This document shows, one piece after another, positions 19,725 through 27,447 of a DNA stretch of 64,000 nt. The stretch is from NCBI GenBank assembly GCA_041398845.1, contig JAWKTZ010000008.1, forward strand, positions 124,001 through 188,000, in the 5' to 3' direction. Position 1 is the stretch's first letter, and every line of letters begins with the position of its first letter. This DNA is from Fuerstiella sp041398845. Its GTDB lineage: Bacteria > Planctomycetota > Planctomycetia > Planctomycetales > Planctomycetaceae. The position numbers and the translations under genes were made by a program. Below the pieces are notes generated by a model. It had not been told where the DNA came from. It worked only from the letters and a program-made list of their open reading frames with translations, and did no database searches.

Positions 19725-20745
19725 CTGTCAGAGCCACGTCGTCATTGATGCGGACCTTGCCAGTTGAGCTTTCGAGCCGCCTGGCTTTCAGAAGTTCAGT
19801 GATGCACCCGTTGATTTCTGATTCTGTGATGCGTGCAAAAAATCCTTTCATGAAGAGATTCAGTTGCACATCAGGTCGAGTGATCGGTGACGACTCTGTA
19901 ACGACTTCCATGACTGCCGATGCCAACTCATCTGTTTCGACCGTTTCTTCAGCGGGCGTCAGATCGAATAGGGCGGATCGATTGACTTCTTCAAACTGTT
20001 CGGTAACGAATGACCGACGAGCCTTGCACATGAAGTCATTCATCAGTCGGATACCATCTCGATGTCGTGTAGCAAAAATCAGCACATATTTCGGTACGTT
20101 GTGGTGATACTTTTCCTTGACGGCGAATCGGGTGACATAGGCGAACGAGCCGAGCATCCTCCGGGTGTATTCGTCTAAGAAACGTCTGATTTTTTCGTTG
20201 AAGTCGAGAGAAGGGTCTTCGGCAATCTTAATCCAGTAGTCACCGCCTGCGATTCCTGATAGTTCGTCCCTTTCAACTCGCTCGTCGGGGTCGTCCGCCA
20301 AGGACTCGAACTCTTCCTTCTCTGGCAAATCTTCCCAACGTCTGACGGCTGCAAGCGCCCACCGCATGAAGATAGCTACGTTGAAGTTCATCAGCGTTTC
20401 TACGCTGGAACTCGATGTCCGAATGTGGTCGTACACTCGATTCATGCGGTCAAAACGAAGCCCTTTTACTGTGTAGGGGTCCACGTACAAGAAGACCGTG
20501 TTTTGTTTCGCTTTCTGCTCAAGCCCCGGAAGCGTTTCCTCGAACGTACCGAACGTCGCTTGAACGTACTCCTTATGGCTGCCAGGTGCATTCTGAAGGA
20601 CCGCAAAGTTGTCAGGGGCCGCTTCTGTGCATTGAGCGGCCACAGGCACGCCTTGACCCCGCCATTTCTGGACTGCGTTGGCAATGATAAGAGGCGAACC
20701 CGAAGAACCGTCCTCAAATCGACCTCTGCCTGCGAAGCAATCCAC
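19696..20745 (-). CDS. tcmP: Three-Cys-motif partner protein TcmP (early in-frame TGA upstream)
   Basis: 349 residues from GTG 20745. The segment 'VDCFAGRGRFEDG..GSPLI' is the TcmP hallmark, resembling a Rossmann methyltransferase motif I; 'FLYVDPYTVKGL' matches the DPxG-like position. Family function is unknown; members accompany DUF5131 three-Cys-motif proteins, as here. The same frame upstream contains homologous sequence (LESYLEPYIPKVNLLGKPIL), then a TGA at 20809-20811 and 'MILMDGSFFSTKRPWSRYKDY' back to an ATG at 20874. The natural protein therefore probably began at 20874 and is now interrupted at codon 22, or starts internally. It lies 13 bp from tcmC and overlaps the GDPD remnant. 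Confidence 0.8.
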   Translation of the reverse strand: MDCFAGRGRFEDGSSGSPLIIANAVQKWRGQGVPVAAQCTEAAPDNFAVLQNAPGSHKEYVQATFGTFEETLPGLEQKAKQNTVFLYVDPYTVKGLRFDRMNRVYDHIRTSSSSVETLMNFNVAIFMRWALAAVRRWEDLPEKEEFESLADDPDERVERDELSGIAGGDYWIKIAEDPSLDFNEKIRRFLDEYTRRMLGSFAYVTRFAVKEKYHHNVPKYVLIFATRHRDGIRLMNDFMCKARRSFVTEQFEEVNRSALFDLTPAEETVETDELASAVMEVVTESSPITRPDVQLNLFMKGFFARITESEINGCITELLKARRLESSTGKVRINDDVALTVAKAGGTNS

Positions 20746-20886
20746 AATGAGGATTGGCTTCCCCAGAAGGTTGACCTTTGGGATATACGGCTCGAGATAA
20801 GATTCGAGTCAGTAGTCCTTGTAGCGAGACCAAGGCCGTTTGGTCGAGAAAAAGCTTCCATCCATCAAGATCATTCCTGCGGTCGA

Positions 20887-21858
20887 TTATCCTTGTTCAA
20901 CAGCGGCAGCTTTGGCTCTTCTGGTTCTCCATGCCTTCAACGCCGCTTGTCGGCGCTCTTCAGAGCCGTTTGCGGGTTGCTTCTTTGAAACAAGAACTCC
21001 CTTTTCATTCGTGTGGCTCGACGTGAGCCTTGGCAACTGCCTAACTTGAATTTGCTTTGGCCATTCAGACCAATCTCCAGCGTGGCCGTCATCGAACGCC
21101 AAACCCTTGCCGTTCGACTTCACGACGGCTCCCGACTGCTTCAGGAAATACGGAACTCGGTGCGTCCGACATTCTTCTATGAGCGACTGCGCCCATGAGA
21201 TGTCAAACTCGTTTGCACGATTGCCGGATTCCCCACCCTGAATGATCCAATCCAATTCGGCGAGCCACGGCGACAGGTCAATCGGTTCGTACTGTGGTTC
21301 TACCGAAAGAAACCGAATCGTGGATTCGTTTCCGCCCCTCAATAGATTTTTGATGCGACTTGTTGTCTTTTGACTCGTGATGCTGGTCCCGGCCCAGAGA
21401 TTTGATGGCCATTGACGGTCGTTGTCTGCCAGCCAATGTGAAAACTTTGCCATTCTGTCGGGCCGCTTAGTGAGCCAAAGCCAGTGATGGCGACTTCCAA
21501 GGTCAGAAGTCACATTGTGGATGACTTCGGATTCCAAGTATTCGAAATCAACGGTCGATGAGAGCGAATCAGACATATCCGAGACGAAAATCAGCCGAGG
21601 GTAGCCGTCCAGCCAAGGTTTTTCGGAACGATTGCTTCCCGTTAGGTCTGCCCATCGAGCGGCTGCTTCCATTCGACCGGGGAACAGGGCCACCTCTTCA
21701 AAGGACTCTGCATAGCCCGAGGACACGCCCCCAAATCGGACATGCAAAGTACCTGCATAACACTTCTTCACGGTACGTGTCCAAAGTTCGCAACCTTCGC
21801 AACCCATCGTTGGGTTACAGGTGGAATCGCACCATTGAATCTTCGTTGAGATACTCAT
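20887..21858 (-). CDS. DUF5131 (phage Gp37/Gp68) three-Cys-motif protein
   Basis: 323 residues. The N-terminus 'KIQWCDSTCNPTMGCEGCEL' is followed by 'KKCYA', giving the three-Cys cluster (Cys20, Cys23, Cys33) of the family, reminiscent of but distinct from a radical-SAM cluster site. Later conserved blocks are 'PRLIFVSDMSDSLS', 'HHWLWLTKRPDRMAKF', 'NLWAGTSITSQ', 'RFLSVEPQYEPIDL' and 'DWIIQGGESG', all typical of Gp37/Gp68 proteins. The catalytic role is unproven. It sits between the XRE regulator (16 bp) and tcmP (12 bp), so the three probably form an operon. Confidence 0.88.
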   Translation of the reverse strand: MSISTKIQWCDSTCNPTMGCEGCELWTRTVKKCYAGTLHVRFGGVSSGYAESFEEVALFPGRMEAAARWADLTGSNRSEKPWLDGYPRLIFVSDMSDSLSSTVDFEYLESEVIHNVTSDLGSRHHWLWLTKRPDRMAKFSHWLADNDRQWPSNLWAGTSITSQKTTSRIKNLLRGGNESTIRFLSVEPQYEPIDLSPWLAELDWIIQGGESGNRANEFDISWAQSLIEECRTHRVPYFLKQSGAVVKSNGKGLAFDDGHAGDWSEWPKQIQVRQLPRLTSSHTNEKGVLVSKKQPANGSEERRQAALKAWRTRRAKAAAVEQG

Positions 21859-21874
21859 CCCTGAAGCTCCGCTC

Positions 21875-22210
21875 CTAACGCCTTGCGACTTTGTTCATTT
21901 CCAATTCTTCGATGATGGCATTGAGTGCCGAATCCGACACTCCTGCCAAGAGCCGAAACGCTTCAGGGCGTTCTCGTATCCGCCTCCTGATGTCTCCCGG
22001 CACTTTATCCCCAAGCAACTCGTCCTCGTTCGCATTCAACTCCGCAGCCAGTCGATGTATGAACTTTGCGGATGGGAAGCCTGCGAATTGCAACCGTCCT
22101 TTCTCCACCTTGTTGACGTAGCTGGCGTTCACGTTGAGACGCTGAGCCAGTTCTTTCTGCGTGATGCCGAACTGCTCACGCAACTCTCGAACTCGGTCGC
22201 CAAACTGCAT
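21875..22210 (-). CDS. XRE-family helix-turn-helix regulator
   Basis: 111 residues from ATG 22210 (MQFGDRVRELREQFG); the longer frame to 22330 adds sequence without similarity. Residues 5-62 form a Cro/C1-type HTH ('GITQKELAQRLNVNASYVNKVEKGR'-type pattern). The C-terminal half includes 'LLAGVSDSALNAIIEELE'. As first gene before the three-Cys-motif protein and TcmP it probably controls that unit, from the 98-bp divergent space shared with the HsdR remnant. Confidence 0.85.
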   Translation of the reverse strand: MQFGDRVRELREQFGITQKELAQRLNVNASYVNKVEKGRLQFAGFPSAKFIHRLAAELNANEDELLGDKVPGDIRRRIRERPEAFRLLAGVSDSALNAIIEELEMNKVARR

Positions 22211-22308
22211 TCTGGACACCTGCCTGATTGCTGGTTGGACTCGAACATCGTATGCTGATGGTAGTTTTTGGTCAATCAGTGTAATGATCGAGGGGCAGGT
22301 GAAACGGC

Positions 22309-22455
22309 ATGACGCGCGAAGAGCAAGCACGACAAGAGATCGACCGGCAGTTTAAGGCTGCTGGTTGGATCGCGCCGGACCACCGTGATCTTCATATCAC
22401 GGCAGGTCCTGGTGGCGCTGTTCGTGAGTTCCCGTTGAGGACGGGATCGGCGGAC
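22309..22455 (+). pseudogene. Type I restriction HsdR subunit, N-terminal remnant
   Basis: From ATG 22309, with AGGTGA upstream, the frame reads 'EEQARQEIDRQFKAAGWIA' then 'AVREFPLRTGSADY', the start of EcoEI-like HsdR proteins. The homology stops abruptly after 'GSADY' (about 22455), where pRiA4b ORF-3-like sequence in another frame takes over. HsdR proteins are usually 800-1000 residues, so only about 49 codons remain. No HsdM or HsdS is nearby. Confidence 0.7.
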
Positions 22456-22809
22456 TATCCCCCAAGACGGCAAGCGATTTCGGTTTATCTACGAATACGA
22501 CTTCGGTGACGACTGGCAGCACGAGGTGGTTTGTGAGGGATGTCTCCGTGCCGAGAAAGGTTGTCGTTATCCAGTGTGTGTCGAAGGCGGGCGTGCCTGC
22601 CCACCGGAAGACGTGGGCAGGGTTTGGGGCTACGCCGAGTTCCTCGAAGCCATCGCCGATCCCAAGCACGAACAGCACGACGAATTCGTTGCATGGGCCG
22701 GTGAGTTCGATCCCCAGGAGTTCGATGCAGGAAAGACAACGAAGGCGATGCAGGAAAGACAACGAAGGCGATGCGTCGTGGGCTGCCGGATTGGAGGCAG
22801 TACCGATGA
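22456..22809 (+). pseudogene. pRiA4b ORF-3-like protein, truncated and frameshifted
   Basis: The frame reads 'DGKRFRFIYEYDFGDDWQHE', then 'VCEGCLRAEKGCRYPVCVEG', 'ACPPEDVGR' and 'EFLEAIADPKHEQHDEF', the C-terminal half of pRiA4b ORF-3-like proteins. The N-terminal half is absent because of the junction with the HsdR remnant. A 23-bp tandem duplication (22724-22769) shifts the frame after 'AGKTTKAM'; removing one copy restores RRGLPDWRQYR and a stop at 22807, overlapping the next ATG (22806). Confidence 0.78.
22724..22769. repeat. 23-bp tandem duplication inside the pRiA4b ORF-3 remnant
   Basis: GATGCAGGAAAGACAACGAA plus GGC occurs twice with no gap (22724-22746 and 22747-22769). As 23 is not a multiple of three it breaks the reading frame; the copies are identical, so the event appears recent. 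Confidence 0.95.
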
Positions 22810-23162
22810 AGAAAACGAAAATCGTCGGCCGCTGGCGGATCACGTCGATGACAGAGTGGGATCAGGACTTCGTGAACGAAGAGGTTCCCGGCTATTTCGA
22901 GTTCAGGAAGGATGGCCTCGGCGAGTTCCAGTTCGGCTACGTTCATTGCGGAATCGATTGGCGGGCCACGGAGCGTGGCGGCCAGCCAGCGGTCGAGTTC
23001 TCATTCGACGGCATGGACGAGATGACGCCCACGTCAGGTCGAGGCTGGGCGGTCCTGAATGGTGACAAGCTCGACGGAATGATCTTCTTCCATCAGGGCG
23101 ACGAATCTGGGTTTTCGGCGAAGCAGGAGAAAAGGCGACGGAATGAGAAGGGCAATAAATGA
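22806..23162 (+). CDS. Conserved hypothetical protein (118 aa)
   Basis: The start ATG at 22806 overlaps the ancestral stop of the pRiA4b-like gene (ATGA), so the two were co-translated. The sequence begins KKTKIVGRWRITSM and has 'GYFEFRKDGLGEFQFGYVHC' and 'SGRGWAVLNGDKLDGMIFFH', a small beta-rich fold of unknown function. A Lys/Arg-rich C-terminal tail follows. No signal peptide or membrane segment. It looks intact and overlaps the next gene by four bases. Confidence 0.75.
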   Translation: MKKTKIVGRWRITSMTEWDQDFVNEEVPGYFEFRKDGLGEFQFGYVHCGIDWRATERGGQPAVEFSFDGMDEMTPTSGRGWAVLNGDKLDGMIFFHQGDESGFSAKQEKRRRNEKGNK

Positions 23163-23620
23163 CCGTTCCTTACCAGCACACTCAGCGTGCGCCGCTGTGC
23201 CTTCTCGTCTACGCTCTTGCCATAACGTTCATGGTGCTGGGTGTCGTTTTACAAGACGTACCACCGATCCGCTGGCTCTATCCGCCGCTCAGCCTGTTGA
23301 TGCTCGTCCTCGCCGCTTCATTTCACCAGCTCACAGTCAGGGACGACGGGGGCAGACTGTCGATCAGTTTCGGCCCAATACCCTTATTCCGACGATCTGT
23401 TCGCTATAAAGACATCAAGGCGGCCGAGGTTGGAAGGACAACGCTTCTCGACGGATGGGGCATTCATTACAGCATTCGGGGTGGTTGGGTTTGGAACCTC
23501 TGGGGACGGGACTGCGCCGTGGTCCATTTCAAGAACGGTGGCAAGCTGTGGATCGGGACGGACGATGCCGAGAATCTCTCCGGTTTCCTGAACAACCGGA
23601 TTGTCGGAGAGAAGTCATAA
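23159..23620 (+). CDS. Hypothetical membrane protein with two TM helices and PH-like domain
   Basis: 153 residues, not assigned to a family with certainty. Two hydrophobic helices at about 12-34 and 38-56 form a hairpin. The remainder ('GGRLSISFGPIPLFRRSVRY..IKAAEVGRT' and 'WNLWGRDCAVVHFKNGGKLW') resembles bacterial PH-type domains found after TM hairpins in small envelope proteins. Its ATG overlaps the stop of the preceding gene, so these small genes form one unit. Confidence 0.68.
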   Translation: MTVPYQHTQRAPLCLLVYALAITFMVLGVVLQDVPPIRWLYPPLSLLMLVLAASFHQLTVRDDGGRLSISFGPIPLFRRSVRYKDIKAAEVGRTTLLDGWGIHYSIRGGWVWNLWGRDCAVVHFKNGGKLWIGTDDAENLSGFLNNRIVGEKS

Positions 23621-23689
23621 AGTTCCTCATAGTTGCCATATCGCAAGGAAGCGGAACAATGAAGGAAACGACCGCTGAAAGGACAGGCC

Positions 23690-24048
23690 ATGAAAATCAT
23701 TACATCGCTTGCCTTCCTTCTGATCGCTGCGCCTGCTGCGGCGACAGATATGGAATGGGTCAGAGTTTCTGACGACAACAAGGGCTTTGTGCTGGCTGAG
23801 TCTGGGAAGCCGTTCATTCCCTGGGGCTTCAATTATGACCACGAGAGCGACGGCACGCTCATCGATGACTACTGGGATGATCAGTGGCCGACCGTGGAGT
23901 CAGCCTTTCGGGAGATGAAGGGCCTCGGGGCCAACGTTGTGCGCATCCATCTTCAGCTCGGCAGGTTCATGTAAAACCCAACGAAGCCTCGCAAAAGCTC
24001 GTTCGACCAGTTGGCACGGCTGGTCAAGCTGGCCGAAGAGAGTCGAGC
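23690..24048 (+). pseudogene. Glycoside hydrolase family 5-like (cellulase) N-terminal remnant
   Basis: A clear signal peptide (MKIITSLAFLLIAAPAAAT) precedes 'FVLAESGKPFIPWGFNYDHE' and 'MKGLGANVVRIHLQLGRFM', the first strand region of GH5-type TIM barrels. The frame then stops at 23972. Similar residues continue in other frames ('VKPNEASQK', then 'SFDQLARLVKLAEES'), showing at least two frameshifts before homology is lost near 24048. The catalytic glutamates would lie further on and are absent. Confidence 0.65.
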
Positions 24049-24468
24049 GACTCTACACCGACCAGCCACGATTGCTGCTGCCAATCAAGACCAGACAGGG
24101 CGAGCAGAAATGACCAACGACATCAACCATGTCCGCGTCTAACGACCAGCCGTTATGAAGCACGGGACACTCGTGCCGACAGCCACTTCGCTCAGTTCAT
24201 CAATTGGATTGCGGGAACTGGTGGCACACGCGGCACCGAGAAATTCTACAAGTTTAACGTCCTGATGGAGGGAGATGTGAATTATCCCGCAGAGCTGATT
24301 ACTATCAGCAAATCAAATGTAGTACGCTTCACGTACATAGCTCAATGGCTGTTTGCCGAGCTCTGAATTCCCAGCAATCCAGTCAGTTGGAACGGACATC
24401 TCGGAAATGCCAAGGTGACAGGGCGGCAACTCGATGAACCAATTCGTTGTTATGCAACAAAGAAGAAT
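24049..24468. other. Non-coding or remnant stretch with cassette-end-like motifs
   Basis: Mostly without an intact gene. An open stretch to 24366 on the plus strand ends with 'GTEKFYKFNVLMEGDVNYPA' and may be a fragment of an unrecognised protein. Two motifs resemble integron attC ends: GTCTAACGACCAGCCGTTATG (near 24137) and TTCGTTGTTATGCAAC (near 24443); neither forms a complete attC. Confidence 0.4.
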
Positions 24469-25065
24469 ATGAACCTCAATCTACCAAAATTCGTTGCTCC
24501 GATAGCTGCGGCAATCGCGAAGCATTGCGAGGACTTCGATTGGTCGAACAATGACGGCCCTGGCAATTCTGGAGATCCGATTCAACAGATTACGCTGGGC
24601 TTTCAATTCGACCAGGATGCCTGGGTCGCACTCGTCTTCGACACTCGAACACCAGACTCGGCGGAGTTTGACGGGAGGTGGCAATCACACATCGCGGAGA
24701 ACACGCTGGATTGCGATTGTGACATCGACGAATGGCTCGAAGCGTATGAATCACTTTTTGACGATGACATTCACAGTGTGGTCGCAGTGACCGCAGTCGA
24801 TGGAACGTCGTGGGTCATTGAGCCCCACACTGAGCCGGATGACGACGGCGAAACAGAAGAACTCATCACGCAAAAACTGGCGGGACTGATTGGCGATGCC
24901 CTGCGAGATGCGTTGCTCCTGGCTCGAAGCAATGGGGCATTTCAAGGGCTTCCGCTGGCGTCTGACTGCGTATTGCGCATCGACGAACATAGCAGCGGTG
25001 CGTATTGTTGGCCCGAAGCTGAAACTCGCGGTACTTCTGCCGACGAAGGTCTTCTCAAGACGTAA
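24469..25065 (+). CDS. Hypothetical acidic protein (198 aa)
   Basis: Start ATG 24469 is preceded by AAGAAGAA; the frame upstream reads through non-conserved sequence. No family recognised. The protein is acidic with Asp/Glu-rich runs ('DCDCDIDEWLEAYESLFDDD') and has no signal peptide or membrane segment. It could be a cassette-type gene: attC-like fragments lie on either side (near 24443 and 25066). Appears intact. Confidence 0.6.
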   Translation: MNLNLPKFVAPIAAAIAKHCEDFDWSNNDGPGNSGDPIQQITLGFQFDQDAWVALVFDTRTPDSAEFDGRWQSHIAENTLDCDCDIDEWLEAYESLFDDDIHSVVAVTAVDGTSWVIEPHTEPDDDGETEELITQKLAGLIGDALRDALLLARSNGAFQGLPLASDCVLRIDEHSSGAYCWPEAETRGTSADEGLLKT

Positions 25066-25133
25066 CGTTGCATCATTACATAACCAAGCGGTGAACAGAA
25101 TCCGCCGGTAGAGTGCGATCTGAAATCAGTCGA

Positions 25134-26465
25134 TCATCGATCGAAATAGTCGCGCAGTGTTGGAGGGCGTTCACCGGCTAGTCTCGACAGAAAGGACTGC
25201 CATGAGGACCGCCGAACCGACGCAACTTTCTGGTCCCTGCTGAACTTCAGCAGGTCTGCCAGCAGATTGTCTGCCGAAGCATAACGATCCGGTGGGTGCC
25301 GGGCGATGCAGTTCATGATAATCATCTCCAGGCTGCGGGGAATCTGAGGCATTCGTTTGCGCGGCGCCGGAGGATCTGTTTCCAGAATCTTCGCCACCAT
25401 GTCATCTTCGTTGCCAGCTTCAAACGCCGGCGACAGCGTGAGCAGTTCATACAGCGTAATGCCCAGCGAATAGACATCGCTGCGTGCATCGTGAATGCCG
25501 ACAAGGCGTTCCGGAGCCATAAAACGCAGTGTCCCCATCACTCGTTGGGCCGCGTTTCCGGTCTTGTCTTCCATCGGTGCGGACAGTCCGAAATCGGTAA
25601 TCCACAGACGACCTCCGCCATCCAGGAGCAGATTGGCCGGCTTGATGTCGTTGTGCAGAATGCGGTGACTGTGAGCATGCCTGAGCGCTTGCGTTGCCTG
25701 GATGGCGATCTGAGTAAAACTCTTCCATGACGTCGGTGTCAGTTTCCTTCGACGTGATTCCGTGGCGTCGTCGATCTGTTCCGCCGTCTGGATGGCCGGC
25801 ATTGCAACGCTTGACACAAAACCCGCTGGCTTGGCGGATTCCATCCGCTGGATTTCGTCCTGATAAACCACTCCGGCCGATTCCTTCAGGCGACGAATGA
25901 CGATATCCAGACCGATTCCGTTCACAAACTGCATGACGTAGTAGCAATAGCCATGTTCCTGACCGAATCGAAACACGGGAACAATGTTGCGATGTCGCAG
26001 TCTGGCCGTGATTCGCGCTTCCTCTTCAAATCGACGCTGCCATTCGGGCACAATGGAGACTCGCCACGGCAGCACTTTAACGGCAACGACATGCCCGGAA
26101 TCTGTTTCCCGAGCCTGAAACACAACTCCCATCCCGCCGCGTCCCAGTTCGCACAGCAGTTCGCAGCGTCCAAGGCGACGAAACGGGAATTTTTCCGGCA
26201 TGTTGCGGCGAATCGAGGCCGCTTCGTTGTGGACTCGAGCCTGTTCCAGCAGTGCCAGCATCGGAAACGACTCGCGAATGACGGCAGCGTGAGCCGGATA
26301 GCGCCGAGCATAGTTGTCAATCGACGGCTTCTGACCGGCACGAAGCTCGTCGACAAACTGACTGGCCAGAACCTCAACCGGCTCGCGAGCCCGCAGTTCG
26401 GTATCGCTCTGGTGTTCCGGCAGACCCAGCAACTGGAAGTCGGTGTCGTCGACGGGGTCGTTCAT
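25134..26465 (-). CDS. Serine/threonine protein kinase (Pkn type)
   Basis: 443 residues. After an N-terminal extension (1-100) shared with many planctomycete kinases ('QFVDELRAGQKPSIDNYARR'), the kinase domain has the glycine loop 'GRGGMGVVFQA' (108-118), Lys130 of VAVK, catalytic loop 'HNDIKPANLLLD' (271-282) and DFG at 291-293, then 'MAPER' and 'SDVYSLGITLYELL'. The Arg of the usual HRD is Asn, a non-RD kinase. A 30-residue insert before the C-lobe lies at about 200-245. No TM helix, so soluble. Its start overlaps the downstream-listed dioxygenase stop (ATGA), so both are one operon. Confidence 0.93.
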   Translation of the reverse strand: MNDPVDDTDFQLLGLPEHQSDTELRAREPVEVLASQFVDELRAGQKPSIDNYARRYPAHAAVIRESFPMLALLEQARVHNEAASIRRNMPEKFPFRRLGRCELLCELGRGGMGVVFQARETDSGHVVAVKVLPWRVSIVPEWQRRFEEEARITARLRHRNIVPVFRFGQEHGYCYYVMQFVNGIGLDIVIRRLKESAGVVYQDEIQRMESAKPAGFVSSVAMPAIQTAEQIDDATESRRRKLTPTSWKSFTQIAIQATQALRHAHSHRILHNDIKPANLLLDGGGRLWITDFGLSAPMEDKTGNAAQRVMGTLRFMAPERLVGIHDARSDVYSLGITLYELLTLSPAFEAGNEDDMVAKILETDPPAPRKRMPQIPRSLEMIIMNCIARHPPDRYASADNLLADLLKFSRDQKVASVRRSSWQSFLSRLAGERPPTLRDYFDR

Positions 26466-27343
26466 TTTCCGGTCACCGCAGAACTGGCATCATCGAGCAA
26501 CAGAGGAAAAAAACGCCCGCGGAGAGGCTCACCGGCGGGAATGATGTCAACTCCGTCCAGCAGTGGTTCATTCACAGTACTGCGGACGCCGTCTTTGACA
26601 ACGTTCAGCACGAGTGCTCGTCGGGGCCGGTCGGTTCGGTTGGCGAATGATCCATGGACTGTCAATGGATGATGGAACACGCACTCTCCGGCGTTCAGTT
26701 CCACGGCGACCGGATTCCGAAACTGTTCCCACTGTCTGTCATTCAGCACGTTCTGAATGGCCGTCATGTCGCCCGCAAGTCCCGTGATCGGCAGCAGGTC
26801 CCACTTGTGACTGCCGGGCACATAGTGAATGCAGCCGTTGTCGACAGAAGCATCATCGAGCCCGATCCAGCAGGTCAGATGAGCCATCGGCGCTGTGCGA
26901 GTCCAGTACGAATAGTCCTGATGCCATGCGACCACTCCGCCATGCCTGGCAGGTTTGCAGAACAACTGATCATGCCAGAATCGAACACTGCCACCCAGGA
27001 GTTGACTGGCCGGCACCGTGAACGCCGCATTCCATAAGGCATCATGAAACGCCGGACGCAGTCTCCACGACCCCAGCGAATGAAACAGCACGGAGTCGGG
27101 ATCACCGGATTCGTTGGAATGATATTCGTACCACAGTTCACGCCCTTCATGATCCGGATCCGTCAGTTCGCTCAGTTCCTTTCGCAAAGCATCCAGTTGT
27201 GCATCATTCAGGAGTCGTGGTCCGATCACAAATCCGTCACGTTCGAACTGTTCCAACTGTTCAACTGTCAGTCGTTCGACCGACGTTGTCTCGTGACCGA
27301 ACAGTTTCGAGATCGGCTGATGTACTTCTGACAGATCCTGCAT
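26462..27343 (-). CDS. Phytanoyl-CoA dioxygenase family protein
   Basis: 293 residues of the Fe(II)/2-oxoglutarate PhyH family. 'VAWHQDYSYW' supplies the HxD iron ligands, and 'VFHHPLTVHGSFANRT' the distal His with the following 'RPRRALVLNV' Arg for 2-oxoglutarate. 'CIHYVPGSH' is the usual PhyH strand. Substrate unknown; bacterial members hydroxylate lipids, osmolytes or natural products. First gene of a two-gene unit with the kinase, overlapping by four bases, which suggests linked regulation. Confidence 0.9.
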   Translation of the reverse strand: MQDLSEVHQPISKLFGHETTSVERLTVEQLEQFERDGFVIGPRLLNDAQLDALRKELSELTDPDHEGRELWYEYHSNESGDPDSVLFHSLGSWRLRPAFHDALWNAAFTVPASQLLGGSVRFWHDQLFCKPARHGGVVAWHQDYSYWTRTAPMAHLTCWIGLDDASVDNGCIHYVPGSHKWDLLPITGLAGDMTAIQNVLNDRQWEQFRNPVAVELNAGECVFHHPLTVHGSFANRTDRPRRALVLNVVKDGVRSTVNEPLLDGVDIIPAGEPLRGRFFPLLLDDASSAVTGK

Positions 27344-27447
27344 TCACGTTTCTCCTGCGAGCCATGTCTTTGAGCCGCTCACGATGCTCGCCCCTGATGG
27401 CACGTCCGTTGAGTTCACTCCGGTTCAAGCCAGCCTTGATGCCCGTG

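Larger units (their letters stand above)
17394..25110. mobile_element. Degraded accessory region adjoining tRNA-Lys
   Basis: Gene remnants and small accessory genes lie between tRNA-Lys and the kinase operon. At least seven are broken: an integrase tail, frameshifted DUF2256, VOC tail, GDPD tail, HsdR head, pRiA4b ORF-3 tail and GH5 head. Codon use looks less GC-biased than in the flanks (by eye). No flanking direct repeat of the tRNA 3' end was found, so the right boundary is an estimate and several separate insertions are possible. Confidence 0.5.

Noticed and set aside
20425..20988. Plus-strand frames over tcmP
   Set aside because: Antisense of the TcmP coding frame, which has recognisable family motifs.
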